Positions 31,501 through 46,500 of a DNA stretch of 64,000 bases are shown here, in pieces (position 1 is the first letter of the stretch; every line of letters begins with the position of its first letter). The notes under the pieces were generated by a model that was given only the letters and a program-made list of their open reading frames with translations, searched no databases and was not told the DNA's origin. Position numbers and translations under genes: made by a program. Origin of the DNA: Strigops habroptila (taxonomy: Eukaryota > Chordata > Aves > Psittaciformes > Psittacidae); contig NC_044277.2 in the NCBI RefSeq assembly GCF_004027225.2, positions 35,000,812 through 35,064,811 of the forward strand, read 5' to 3'.

Positions 31501-34500
31501 TTATTATGATAACATCTATAATGGAGTATTCAACGATCTAGGCAAAGCTATACCACGTACTGCAATGACAGATATAAGGTGACCTTCCTCCGAGCAGTCT
31601 TAACAGTTAGGGAAACCAACAGTTTTAAATAAGGTCTAAAGTCTTACTTAAAACATTTTCTGAAGCTTCACTAAAAAGTATTTTGCCAAATTATCATTTT
31701 CATGGCAAATTCATTTTTCTAAATTTTCACCCAGTTCATGCAGTTGGAAAAAACAAACAAACAAACAAAACCAAAACCCACACTTCCAATAAAAAGTCAG
31801 AATTGTAGCCTGAGATTCTCAAGTATTATAGATTATTACATTATAGTAGCTAGGAATTAGCTAGGAATCAACTTCATGTCTGAGCTAAGTTCTTCTCTGA
31901 GTGAACACAGTGAGTTGCTAGATTAGATATAAACTTTCTTATCCTAAAACTTAAGAACATTGGACCCTTAGTAAGGGTCTGGACAGAGTATGTACACTCA
32001 AAAATGAGGTGCCCATCTCTACAGAAAATGCACATGCAGAACAAAAAATAACATTGCCCCCAAATTTTCTTCAATACTTCGAATAAAATTGAACATTAAA
32101 TTTCAGAGCTACAAGACTGGCTAATATAAAGACTGTCTCCAGTTATTTATGGTATTCCAGTAATATCTCGCAAGCATTAAAATATAAAATAAAAACATTA
32201 AATAAATCAGTAAAAGTTTACTATAAAATCATACTTGTGCATAGTAAGATATATGGCTCTCAGCAGAGGGAATCCTTTCTTCTTTTCTTATTAATTTGTT
32301 CTGAAGAGCAGGAACAATGGGAGAAGGCTGCCTTGAAATCTGAAAGGAGGAAAGCAAGACTGAAAACTACATTCCTACAAATTCTGAATAAAGTATGTTG
32401 AACAGGAAGAGTTTTGTTAATATTTTTAATTTGACAGAAAAATGCTTTTGCTTACCTTAATTTAATTATATAGTTTGCTTTCAACTCTTAACTGCATAAA
32501 ATTACTGCAAAAATTATTTCATGTGCTTATATTTTCTACCTACAGTAATTTTAACACTTCTTTTTCCAAGGATGTAGGTATTTTTAATCTATGGTTCAGT
32601 TACATGTCTTTTTTTCCTTTAGACACTTCCATTGTATCTATTTATTTTAGCAAAATGACATGTAGACATTTCTAGAAGAGAAACAGTTACTTAGATTTTG
32701 TCCATCGGAATTCTAGGTGATGGACTTCTTACATCATCCAGGTCGAAGAAAAATAATTAAGTTACAAAGAACACCACTGTTAAAGACGAACAGTCCTACA
32801 GTCCTCTAAATTATATAACTTTTTTATTTCTTATTTATTATTTGCTCAGCAAAACCAGGCCATGGTACTTAACAGCAGATATAAAAATCAACTCTAGAGT
32901 GCAGCTTGCTTTTATTTATCTTGGGTCTATTTTTTTTTTTAATGCAAATTTGATCAGCAAGGTAAGTTGCCACTGTATGTCTGATTTCATGATAGCTGTT
33001 CTCTGTGTGTGCACTAAGTGTATGACGGCTCAAGAAACTAAGAGGGGAGCTCCGAGGATGGAAGTCTAAGAAATCATGCAATTTCTTTAAAATTCAATTA
33101 TTTTTCAGTTTAATTTTCAGTTATTCAGTTATTAAAAAGTAGTATTTGTATGTTAGAAAATCACTGAAGCATACCATTTTCTTTTCCTCTTCCGTCTTTT
33201 CCTTCTCAATATATTGTCTAAGTTGTTCATTTTGCTTTTCTTCTTTTTCTTTTCTTCGTTTTTCCGCCTCTTTTTGCCTCTCTTCACCTAATCGAATTAT
33301 TTCTTTATTTTTCAATTTTCGCTGTAACACAAACGTTAGTAGAACATAAAAAAGACTCAACATTATTGAAGTTTTGCTTTATTTGTCTTTGAGAAGTTAA
33401 AATTACACATGAAAGTGATTAGTATGAAATGAAAAGCATATTTCATTAGGCTGACTTCAAACATTCAAATTAAAAACTATGCCATGCAAATATTAAACAT
33501 CTGCAGTCCTGGTTGTGCTAACATCATGTAACAGAATTCCTAATAACTTCAATGAACACCAGTTTGTGCCCCTAGATCTGCTACCAGTTAAGGCTAAACT
33601 GTAGGCCTCATTTCCAAAGATTCGAATTCAAACAAAATGTACTGCAAACATGCACCATGCTATCACAAGCCCACAGGGAAAATGATCATCCAGTCTAATC
33701 TTAGTCTTGTGTCTGTGAAATGCCATGATACCAGTTAGCTTCCTACTCTATACTAGACAAGCTCTACTATCCAGAAGACAAGACTCATCCGACCAACTTG
33801 CTCATACTAGGGAAGACAATCTAAGCTAAGTCTTGGAAACCTTGAAGTCCTACATCCTGAACCGATCTTTCACAATCCCACACGGTCCCGAGAGATTTTT
33901 CCATCGCCAATAGCCTTGTGTCCTTTTCCTACAATTATTTATGAGATTCTGAATTATGCAAATTCATACCATTTTCCAAACCTGATAAATAAAACTTCTG
34001 GGTTTGAATTAAATCACAAGTTTACCTCCATGAAAAGTATTCATTAGATTTGCTTGTCATTCTTCTGAAACAAGCAGTATTCTTATCTCAAAGATATATC
34101 CTGGCCAATTCAAGAAAAGGCTTTACGAAATCTTCCTGTATAGCTAGGTTCAGAATACAAATAATTCCATGACAGCTAGACTTAACAGGCTTACAAAAAG
34201 CTGGTGGTCTGAGGTTTTGGGAGGGGTTTTTTTGTTTGCTTGTTTGGGGTTTTTTTGGTTGGTTGGTTTTTGGGTTTTTTTATAATTTACCAATTTGACA
34301 AAGCTTTTTATTGGCCTCATTTCCTTTAGCAAGGAAAGCACCACTGTCAATTGTAAAACTATACAACTTTTCTTAGATGAATTAAAACATACTTCAAGTT
34401 GGTAGTATACCATAAAGAGTGAGAAGAATGTGCTAGTTAATACTGGCAATTTTCAACCTCTCCTCTGGCTAATGTAGACCCATTTTAAAAAAAAGAGCAA

Positions 34501-37500
34501 TTCACAGGACACTTCCCAGTTCACCTTCTCAATAGAGGACAAATACTACAAAGGGTTAGTTTGAGACAGAAAAAAGTCAAGGTATCAAAATACTACACCT
34601 CCTCCTCTTTCTTTCTTTGCTCCTCTTGTTCCTCTTCGTATGCCTTTCGAATTCTCATCCTTTGTTCTGCTAGTTGTTTTTCTTCCTTTTCTTCTTCCAG
34701 CCTCAGTTTTTCTCGCTCTGCTTCTTCCCTACGTCTCTTTTCTTCAATCTAGAAAATAAAGCAAAGTAGTATTCAACTTCAATATTTACCACCATAATCT
34801 TTATGACTTTTGCAGTACCTATGTGCGCAAGGATTGTATGAAGCAACTGAAAGAATTCTAGGGCTAGTTGTATATTTCAGCTTCAGAATTCCTTTAAAAT
34901 CAGATTATTTCTTTTGGGCCACTATTTACGGAATCAACCTCCCGTAAGAACACAAATTATAAATGCTACTAATAAAATCTGGATTTTTCCTAACATTTAC
35001 TCTACTTCACATGTGCTAGGATAACACTTTTCTTCACTGGTTAAATAATGGAAGATAGGAAACCAAAACAAAAAAGGCATAGCAATTATCTTTTTTCCCT
35101 TCTACAATTATAAATTTTTTAGACACAGTGCTGGCTTACTAAAGCCAAAGGTCTGCCCATTCTTTTTTGTTTTCTGCAGCATTATATATGGAAAAAAACC
35201 TTGATCTTTTCTTCTTAAGAGATCCACATCAAACTACTGTATGACATTCATACTCTCTAAAATTATCTAGGATTTCCTGGACATGGTATTTAATTAATTC
35301 GATATTTAATTCTTGCGGCACAAGATCATATGCAAAGTATTACAGACAGAAGATAGAAGCTGGTAGAAGAACAATCACATTTTATATACCCATCAATAAG
35401 TAATTACACTATGATTGTCTTACTGATCACCATTTCATTCTGATGAGCGTGCATCTGTATCATATACAAGTGCATATGTATCATACCAACTTCCAAGGGC
35501 AAACATCTTTGTTTCTTTACATATTTATGTATGCAAACTTGTACTGCATGCACAGTTCAGAACTCAATACTGTATTTTGAGAGCTGCACTTAGAGAAAAG
35601 AAAGAGACAGAATCTAGATTAATGAAGCCACTATTAACAGCCTCACTTTTATAAGCATCTCTTACATAAGGCAAAATCTAAGAGACTCAATAGCACATAG
35701 CTCTTAATACACCTCTTGTGTACAGAATTGTCTATGACTAGGTAAAATCTTTGGTCAGCAGTGATTATTTACTTTGACATTAACCCCTCTTTTTAAAATT
35801 TAACCAGATGATAACTAGTGTGCGGATTCACCTGTAGACGAAGAAAGTTTTTGTATGACTCCTGTCGCTTAAGATGCTGTGGAGATGGTGGTTCACCGAA
35901 GACATTACCTCGAGCAAAAGGAGAGGTCTGTGCAAATTCAAAACCTAAGAGGGGAGGGAAGTTACAGGTAAAAATCAAAGCAAATTTAAGACAACAAGCC
36001 AGAATGAAGCAGCAGGAATCTGAGACACTCGTTTCAAAAGGTAGTTCATGACAGCCATAATTCAAGGCAACAGCTGAAAACAATAACTGGGAATAAAAGT
36101 TCTTACATTGTCTGCCTAGAATACTGTCAGATTTTAAATGCTCAGACTAGGGTCAGGTCTGGAGTACCACAGTGCTCTCATTTAGATGCCTTGCAGAAGG
36201 TAAGAAGACAAAGATGCGTTAGTTTTTAAATAGGAAAATAAAATAAAATCCCTGAAACTTGGAGGCAGTGCACAGGGCTGCATATGTACCCAATTTACCT
36301 GTACCTTTTTAGAATTTGTTAACCTAGTTACTGTACCAATTTCACCTTAACCTGTAGCACTATACATCTGCAGATCCTCCTCCTCCTCCTTTTATTCCTA
36401 CTATATAGCTGTATTTTACTGTGTCAATTAGAAGTAAAACTAATATGTATGAAGATTTGATTAGATTATATTGAACCTGGAAAACTAATATACTGATCCT
36501 GACTGTTCAGTGCTAGAAGTTAGTGGTTATCACTGAGATAAGAAAATGCGTTTTCAGTGCACACAGGGACAGCAATGAAGAAGTTTGGGAAAGAAGCATG
36601 ATTGATAGTGACTTTGCAGGTAGAGAGCACTAACACTATCACAGGACTACCAGAAAGGAGTAAAGAAACTAGAGAATTTTGATCACTAAGACCTATAAAT
36701 AGAGCTATAACACAGTATTCTTAAAAACCTGCTATTTTATTTGTAGATGCTTCTGTGTTCTCAGGTCTTGGGGAGGCCAAACTTAGGTCAACAGATACAA
36801 TAGCCCTTTTATCTTCAGATAGTCTTGCCTCTGGATTATGATACGCATCTTCATTTTGCTTGTGCATCATATTCAAGTCCGCTAAAGGAAAGGGGAAATA
36901 ACTGTTTATAATATTTTATTCTCATAAAAGGCACGTTCACCATAGAGCCTCAAAAAAAAAAAAAAAAAAAAAAAAAAGATTTTTGAGCAGACTCAACTTT
37001 TTCTGAGCATACCAACTATGGGAGCAAAAAATTTAAGGAAAGACAAAAATATAGACGCTGTAGATAAAATATTAATCATTAGGAACTCACTGATTAAAAG
37101 ATTTATTTTGTTGGGTTTCTTTTGCCAGGAATGATTCTTCAGAGCAAACCTCCCCTCTCCCCTGCCCAAAAATGCCATGAAATGGAAAGATAAAGAACTC
37201 AAAGACAAAAATGACTGACATGTCTGTGTTGGCCAGCATGTATTCAGAAACCACCCCTTTTTTAAAGCTGTAAAATAATTTTGAGGTTAGTATTGGTATT
37301 TTAAGTACTGAATCTCTATTTGATTACTATAAGGGCAATAAGCATAATTGAACATTGAAGTGTATTTTGGTCTTCATGTCTTCAGTAGTAATCCAGGTGC
37401 AGATTTCTGTACACAAGCAAAACAATGTCATCCAACGATTACACCACAACTGGCATGGTGACTCCTAGATACCATAAAAATCCTGATCAGAGATGTTAAA

Positions 37501-40500
37501 ATAGTGCTTCTGATAGTTATGAATTACTGTAGTCATTTAAGCACACAAATTCCAAGAACTTTAAATAACTTCCCTCTCTATAAAGCAGCCTTTGCATACA
37601 CCAGAGTCACAAAAGCTATTTACAGACATTTTCAAGATAAAAAGACAAAAGAAGAGATATAAACAGAGAGACAGGGCAGAAAGCATGTTATGTTTCATGA
37701 CACTTGACTCACAGCTTAACCATTATGCTGCTAAACTACAGTGAAAAAAAAATGAATTTTACACGTGTACTTCAGGAAAACAGGCTAAGAAACTTCTTTC
37801 TCTTGGTTCCTCATTTACAGATGAAGATAAGCTTCTCAGCATATGCAGGAACATGCAGAGCTCAGGCCAATGTGAGACTCCTACATTTGCCTCTGACCCA
37901 CTCACACCATTCTAAAGCCTAAAGAAGCCAGACATTTATATGCAGTGCCTAAAGTTAGGCAGTGTGAACACGTCTATCTGCTCTGGGGATAAACACAAGC
38001 TTGGAATGTCAATAAAAGATTCTAAAATTTATAATTTGGGCACATAATCTTTAAAAAAATATTTAAACTGTATTTCCTTCCCTCAAACTACACTATGAAT
38101 TTATCCGTATGTCACTCAGGTGTCATTAACACCGAAACTAAGTATTTATATATAAATTGTTATCCAACAAGTGTTCTGTGCTTTGAAAATTCTCATATAA
38201 CCAGGAGACATATATTTTAAATCTAATCAGAATTCAACATTATATTCCAATAACAAGAAAAATCCATTTATTTCACATTAAAAATCAATAGTCATAAAAT
38301 TGTAAGACTCACTTACTCAGATGTTAAAGGCAGGAATTAAGAGAGCCAGCACAAGATTTTGAAATATAAAAATCTAATTGTGCCTACCCACTATTTTTAT
38401 TTTAGATAAAATACCCCTGCAGGGCTCACTAAGAACCAGGATCAGGAATTTGAGTTTTAATCTTACATCTCTCTCTGATTTACTAGAGGAGTGGATGAAC
38501 AACTTGCCTGGATCATGGCCATCTCCCAGCTCACTGCTTCTACCTTGTATGAAACAACATTTGGAAAAAAAAATAAACTTTAAAGAACATCACTGCTGAC
38601 TGCTATTTATACAGCCGTTCACCAGCAGTGTTACTTGGGTAAATCTAAATACGCCACTTAGCTTTCTATATTTATTCAAACATGCTTCCATTTTCCATGT
38701 CACAAGTAGAGATTTCTAAGCCTAGAAGATACTTTAAAAAAAAAAAAAAAAAAAAGAAATTAAGAAAACCCTGTTCCTGGACAATGTTTAAATAAAAGTC
38801 TTCACAACAGACCTTAGCACATTTGTATTACAGATGATTTTAACAGCTTGTTTTCCTCCTTCTTCCTTTACTATTGCATCATGTTCCTAACTTTAGCTGA
38901 CATATCCCGTGTTTCCAATTTTGTTCAAATTGTACTCTTTGAATGATTCTACAGAAATCAAAATAATTACTCACTTAAGTATTCCTAGAGTGCATCTGCT
39001 TGAAACGAGTACATCTACTTGTCAATAAAGGGCTACCAGTGTTGCAAAACAAGGAATAACATATCTGAATAGAGCCTTTACAAGAGCAAGAAAACATCAA
39101 TCTTGAAAACACAACCCATGATTTTGGCAAACATACTTATTAGATTTCCTTTTGGATCTCTGAGAGGAGCACCACCACCACATTTTCCCCAGGGGTTGTA
39201 ATTCCTCATTTCTGCTTCTAACTTGGCTTCATAGCGTTCCTTCTCCTCTTTCTCTTGTCTGCGTCGTTCCTCCCTCTCTCTTATCTAAAAACAAACCAAA
39301 ATCAGTTGCATAAAAATATCGCATTAAGTATAATTTTAATAAAAAGTTAACAGAGCAAGCTGAGTGCTATCCTTATTCATTCCCCCATCTATATCAAGCA
39401 AATCGCAAACATTTCACTGCCTATACTGCAGACAGTACATTGAACACTGTTGTTGAAACACACACATCCAGTCACAGTCTAATCACAGAAAAACATAGAG
39501 ATACACATTATAAGACTTCCAGGTTCCAGAAAAATTCACAACTGACACTTGCAGCAGATCAAAACTCCCATAACTCTGAATCTTTGATACAGAGATTGCC
39601 TGAAAATTAAACAGGAAAAATCCTACAATACTACAGCACTTGCTTCTCTCAACTTGGTATGTTTTGTTTAACCAAAACATAGACTAGGATGACATGAGAT
39701 AAAGACTCCTAACAATAATACTTTAATAGAATGCTACACAGCTCTATAACCATTCGTGAAACAGTTTCCTGCAGTAATACATGATGCTGTTTTCTGCAGT
39801 AATACATGATGATGTATGCAAATAACACAGAAGTGTTCATATGGTTTGTTCTTCCTTTTCTTCAAAATCAAGTTAAATTTAAGTAACTAAGTCTCCTAAT
39901 AATTTCATGTAGCATTTATAAAGAGAACAGCTGTTAAATAAAGTCCATCTTCTGCCCAAAGCCTTTAAAACATCAGCCACTATTTAGGTAGCTGTGTTTT
40001 TCTTAAGTTTGTTTTTTCTGTGCATTAGATAGATAAACACTTCTCCTCATCAAGTAGTCAGACAATTTCATAAGAGATAAAATAAGTCAACACAAAGACC
40101 CATCTAGCCCCTCCAACTGTTAACAAAAATGGTCAGTCAGGTTTGTCAACAGGAAAAAAAGCAGAATACCTTCTGTTTGCTTTCAACCATAAGCAGCACG
40201 GTAACTTTAGAAGACTGTATTGCATAACATTTATTAGACCTTTATGTCAAATCGTGAAGCCTCTCATATGGCAAGATAAAATTTACTTCTTAAGACTATA
40301 GTGAAAAAACGCCTTCAGAGAACCTAAGTACAACATCAGACACTATTCCTAAATGTCTGTTCTTAATTTGACTTTAATTGGAAGCATCTCTTTTACCCTT
40401 ATTAGAACTAGGATATTTTTTATAGTAATTAATAACCTCCACTGAATAAATACAGAAAGAGTAAGAAAATATTAGTGCCACTGAACTGGGTTCTAGCAAA

Positions 40501-43500
40501 ATCTCTTCTGAAATAACATGCCTTATCATGGTCAAATACATTTTATAAATAAATACTCCCATTAGGTGCAGCTGCTAAAGACCACTAAAATGAGAGGGGA
40601 CAAGGATGCCTACTGAAAGACAGGAAACTCAAGAAATTTGTCTGGTCTAACAAAAAGGAAGCTGAAAAGAGGTAAGACTCCATCTACAAATACACTGGAA
40701 GTAAACATTAGGGAAGCTTTTGAATTAGTATCAAAATGATCATGAAGAACTTGGCGAAATTAGAGTGTTCCTAATAATTATAGCAATTATGCTCAAAAAC
40801 ATTCTTTCAATAGGAATATCAGAGCAATACAACTCATTGCTTTTAAGACGCTGGTAGATATTTATGATAATAACTATATAAAATTCCATGTCTGGAACTA
40901 ATCTGTTTGCTGTCAGTCTTAACATTCTCCCTGCCTCTGACAAAAACAAAGAGCTAAAACGAGCTGAAGTAGAGTCATAGGAATGGGGGAAGTGATGGAG
41001 AGGAGTTAAAAAAGCTTTTTACTGGTAAACTGAACAAGTATGTTTGAAAGAGTACTAGAGTTACAACTATTGTATGTTAAATAGTAAAAGAATAAGCATC
41101 AGAAGCTTTTTATTACTCAGTACCTGCTGTTGTAGTTCTTGTTGATAAGATAACGTTGCCTCTTTGGAAGGCTTTGTTTTTTCTTCAGAAAATACTCCTG
41201 TGCTTAACTGTCCATCTCCTGAATTCCTCTGTCCAATGCTACTTCTGAATTAGAAAAACCACACATATGAAAGGAAAACATCATAGGATCCAGAAGAGGG
41301 AGGTGGAAGAGAGGTGGGGTGGGGAGTTGTTAAGAAAAAAAATAAAAAATAAAAAATAATTTAAAAAATATCCCTGCCTGTAATATTTAAGAGCTGCTGT
41401 TTTCCACAGCATAAAAACAACATTACTTCACTGAATAATGTTTAGATAGAAATTCTTAATTAGAAGTTTAAAGTGTTGTCTTTAACATATTTCCAAGGCA
41501 TATCCATTTGTCAGCAAAACACTTCTACCATGGAACATGTGTCAATACAGATAAATACAAAGAATATGAATACAAATACTACTTACACAGATTGCTCCAC
41601 TGGGGCTTGACCTAAAGAAGGATCCAGATTAGGTGTGGGTTGCATTCCCATCTGTAGATGGCCCATACCTGGGCCATCTAAAAAGCATAGCAAAAAAAGA
41701 AAACAATAGTATGTTAGATTTTGAATGCTCAGATACAAACACTTGCCATTATTTAAAAGAACAGAGCTCACTGTTCAAACTGCAGAATCACAAACAGAAC
41801 TCTCAACTTCTATAACAAACTTCTCTTAGAAAAGGAAAATAAGAAAAAGAAAAAAATAGAAACAAATTTAGAAAAAAGGAAAAACAAAGAAAAAAGAAAC
41901 CAAACACCATACAATCCAGTCCCTCTCCAACACATCACAGTTGTTTCACTCATGAAACCATCATGAAGCAAAGGGTAAATGAAAAGAATAGGAAAAAAAA
42001 AAAAAAGGAGCTCTTAAAACAGAAAGTTTGATCACTTCATATAGTTCCTTTAAAAATATTTAAAATCACATCTGGATTGTAACTACAACTAAACATGCAA
42101 TCAATTAAAACATGATTTAAGCAATTTTAGAAAAATGATGTTTTCATTGCCAAAACTATAAAGAAAATTATCTGGGAGGAGTAATGACTAAGTAGCTGAG
42201 ACTAAATCTTTTTCAAGCAATTAACAAGATTTCTGGATACCATATCCCTTTTTGCAATTGGAGAAAACTACTTCATCCAAAATCAATATTGAAAAAAAGC
42301 CTACTTTTCATACAATACACATCTAAGAAATGGGTTTAAATTGCTGTTACTAGTTCTACATTATTCATCATTTAAGTAGATTAAAAGCAGTCATCTGAGT
42401 CACTCTAATAATGAGTCCACCTAAAATCAACTTACAATATGCAAAATTGGGATCCAGAGGATTCCTAACCCCATAAAAGTAATATGCATCATCATAAGGC
42501 GTTCTGTAGTTGTCTGTCAACACTGGTGGTGGAGGTGGTGGCATCGGTACAAGCCTTAAAGAAAAAAGATACATGATTTTTTGTTTTGTTGTACCACTGA
42601 AAAGAGATCATTAAAAGAAGGCGGCGGGGGGTGGGGGGGTGTTAAGGAGAAGAACGAGGGGGGAGAGAGAGAGAATTCACTACGGGAAAATTCTAGATTT
42701 AGCTTAGCCCAAGATGTCTCATTACTGCCATTCATAAGCCTTGGTAGGGAATTAACCTTCCCCGAAGGAGCAGTATGTGAACCCTCACTATTTCAGAAAT
42801 CTAAAGAACATAAACCAAGCATGCCTCCTTTAACTGGTTCAGTTAATGATACTTACTGGTTATATCAGTAACAGTAAATAAAACAAGCCAAGGATTAGTC
42901 TTCTGGTCAAAGGGCAAGTGGCACAGCTTCAGCCACATGCCTAAAGCTCCTTCTGTCTCCCTAAACAGTTTAGTCTCAATCACAGCATCTAGTGGAAGCT
43001 GTCCTTGCCCACACAGCATTCCTGAGCTTAGCCCTGGGGGATCTTTAATTGACAGGGTCTGAACTCCTGCCATACCAGCCTCCTAACAATACGGACACTG
43101 CTGGGCACATGCCCAAGCATCCTTGCAATATGGTTCAATATTGGTTCAATATTATAGCCATGGACATCATTGCTACAGAACAACCCTTATTCTACACAAA
43201 CATCCACTAAGAAAAAGCTGTCTTCACAGACAATCCAGCCTCCCCAGATTTTTCAAAACAAACTGTGAAGAAACAGACATTAAAAGTTTATTTCAGAGCA
43301 AAGTAGTTTACTTTTCTGTTAATTGTCAAAGTATCATTTCTTCCTTCATTAGTTCCCTGGAGAAGGATCAATAGCACCAGTGACGTCTACCTTACACTAA
43401 TAACATGCTTAACAACAATCATATTTAATATGCAAAATGAACATGATGGCAAAGCACCTGGGACCTGCTATGTCACCAAGAGTGCTGGCTAGTCCCCTGT

Positions 43501-46500
43501 GAAAGTCTTCATTCACTGGAGAGGCTGAAGGGCCAGGCACCGGTGTTTGGAAAGCCACCCTAGGCTTTTCAGGAGGTACTTTCTCTTCAGAAGCTCTTGC
43601 CACCAAGCCAAGCTGCTTCAATCTATTTGGCTGAAGGGGAAAAAACAAGAATGCAAACAAAACAAACAAAACAAAACAAAAAAAAAAAAAAGGCAAACAA
43701 ACAAACCAACCAGTTACCTTGTTATTACTAGGAAATACTCTGAACCTCCATTTAAGGTTGCATTAAACACTTTCCTGCACCCCAACTAGCTGTTCAGATT
43801 TCTAGTAACTGAATTTTTTTTTCTCCCAAGAAATTACAGGAAATCTAATACTACAAAGAAATTTATCATGTTTATCACAGATTTACAAAAAACCAACCTC
43901 TTATGCTAGGTTTCAGGAAGTACATGGTTCTAGTTATGTCCAGAAAAAAGGAAACATTTCTACAGTTGTCTGTATTATGGGTTATCAACAGTTGCCAGTT
44001 TCTTACACAGAGAGTATTCTCATCTTCTGCAAAGGAAAAGTTTCTGAAATCCCTGCCCCAAGATTAAAATAGTTTGTAATCAGTAAAAGCTAAAATTGAA
44101 AACACACTTGAGACTTTTTCCAATAAACAGTTCCTTGCAAAACCATTATTTTATTTTTTAAGTTCCTTTGATTTTATTAAATTTTTCATCCACAACAATG
44201 AGAAGATTTTGGGGGGGAGGGGTCTTCTTTTTAAAATAGAAGTATCAAATGCTTATTGATAACTGGCAGCCTCAGAAGAAAGTCAAAGGCAACATGCAAA
44301 TAATGCAAAGGCATGCAAGTCAGTTTCAGAACTATCCTATGACACCCAGAAAGCCCTTACACCAGCTACTACGCATAAATATATTAATGTTTAAATTAGT
44401 CCATATAAGAGAAGACCAGAAAAAAAAAATCATACATCAAGTAAAACAGATTTTGTTTCTGAATTTACTGGTTCTAACACTACAGTGCTTCAATTAACAT
44501 GCAGAGAAAGTAACAGCAGCAACCAGCTAAATATTAAATATCTAACAGCAACACATATACCCTACAATATGGAAGTATTTCAGCAAAATATTGAATCTTT
44601 ACCTCCTCATCACTTAGCTGCAATACAGTACATACAAGGTAGTTAGTACTCACCAATCATGAACTACAGTATTGAGATTAAAATTCTCAAAATCTACTAG
44701 ACATGAATATTTGTTTAACACTTCAAATTTTTAGAATTAAATATAAAATTAGATAATAAATGAGCTACAACAATTAAAAACTATAAAGCAGTCAGCAGAC
44801 CTTTTTTCTTTTTTCTTTTTAACTTCTCTTTTCAAATCCAGTGTCCTGAGCAGAAGAACAATTAAAACAGCTTTTCTCACCAACAAGTTTAATGTAAACT
44901 ACTCCTAAAGTGCCCATGATTGCAGCTCTGCAGCTGATTTCAGATGTGACTATGGTACTCAGCTCATCCTGGAGATTGTTTTATTTTAAACAAGCAGTAT
45001 ATACAACAGTCTACATTTATAGTTTCTTAATCAGGCATTGCTATTTAACCAACCTGTAATTAATCAAGAAAACCACCTAATTAGAATCTCTCCCCGAGAG
45101 GCAATTTAAAGCTAACGGTGACTGATGCTTAATGAATGTAGCAATTCTACTTAATTGAAGGCTTTCAGCTAAAATTAATAGCTTTAAAACATTATACATG
45201 CACTGGACTTGCTCTGGATATAATTTTGCTCCTACAACAGGCATTTTTCAGTCTCTGACTGAGATGTATACAGTCTTGAGAGTGCTGCAGCACAGCATGC
45301 TCCTGCCTAGGCAGCTTTGATTAGACAAAACTGTTTACACTGACCTTACAGCCTGCTGTGCCAGAAGAACCAGCATCCTCTGCTCAGTTTTTCCTTATTT
45401 CCTGCCTGGCTCCCAGCTGTACACCCCATTCCTCTCCCTTTCACAATCTGAATCCTTGATGAGCCAACCAATCTAAGCCAACTAAAGCAGCAAAAAAATG
45501 AGGATTTTTGCCATATAACTTGCTGCATCAGTTTGCAAAAGGGATCAAACATGCACTATAGATACTTTAAGCAGAGAGGGCAGGAACATGCAGCCAGACC
45601 ACTTGCCAGTGTTCTCCCTCCCCATCAAGGAGTAGGAATTTTGATTCAGCTTTGTTGCTTATCTACGTGCGTTCTCAGCACCCTGCCTCATGTGCTGCCT
45701 AATAGCATCTTACAGCTATTCATTCGTCCATCTTCATTTTCTAGAAAATAAGAGTTTCTTTCACCTCTGCTGCACCCTCCAGAAATAGCACAAGTTTCTT
45801 TCTGTGTTGGAGCCTCCCCCCCAAAAACAGCACAATTGAGAATTTAAACTGATAACCAACTGAATTAACAACCAGATTACTCTTGCTTGAGAAAGTTACC
45901 CTTCCTACACCTCCAACAGCAGATCTCTACTGCACCCAAGACAGATACAATGGCTTCCACACTTTGCAAACACACATGCAAATAGAGCTAGTTCTGTGAC
46001 AATCAATCTGCTACTAATGTTACTAGTGCTGACAATCTACTCCTTCATATATGCTAATCAAAATTCTAGTACAATAATCACCTTACTAAAGAAGAGGAAC
46101 AGCAGTAACTCTGTTAAAACAAGCAACACAACATTAAACATCTCGCTTTTTACAAAACCCTATAAAAATGCTTGTAATCCTGACCACTACATTTAATAGT
46201 TTAAAAAAGAATTACAAATTTGAAATCAAAACCTTCTACAATTACATCAACTGGGCTGCAAAACAACTGGATTTTTTTTTTTTTTTTAATTGAAAAAGAG
46301 CAAAAGCTTTCTACAACATTCTTTACATTCGCAAGGACAGGTTACTAGTGTGTGCATATGCGAGCCACCACAGGACACTAAGTATTCTTGCCATGATACC
46401 CACCGCTTGCACAAAATTTCCACTTGGTCACAGCAAAAGAAAATGTTTGCTAACTTCTGTAAAAATATTTTCCACTTAAGCTGAAAGCATGTGTATTGAT

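Larger units (their letters stand above)
28531..43457 (-). other. CSPP1: CSPP1 introns 11-22, mostly 0.3-2.3 kb
   Basis: These introns separate visible exons 11 to 23. They are AT-rich, with A runs (about 36952-36977 and 38732-38754), T/G-rich simple sequence (34206-34285), a possible old LINE relic (33670-33930), a tandem duplication (39765-39814) and A-rich sequence at 41331-41370 and 41826-41905. No other genes were seen. Confidence 0.6.

Noticed and set aside
43464..43470. Alternative donor GCAG|gtccca in CSPP1 visible exon 10
   Set aside because: It would remove seven bases and shift the frame; the downstream donor keeps the conserved AGPR junction.
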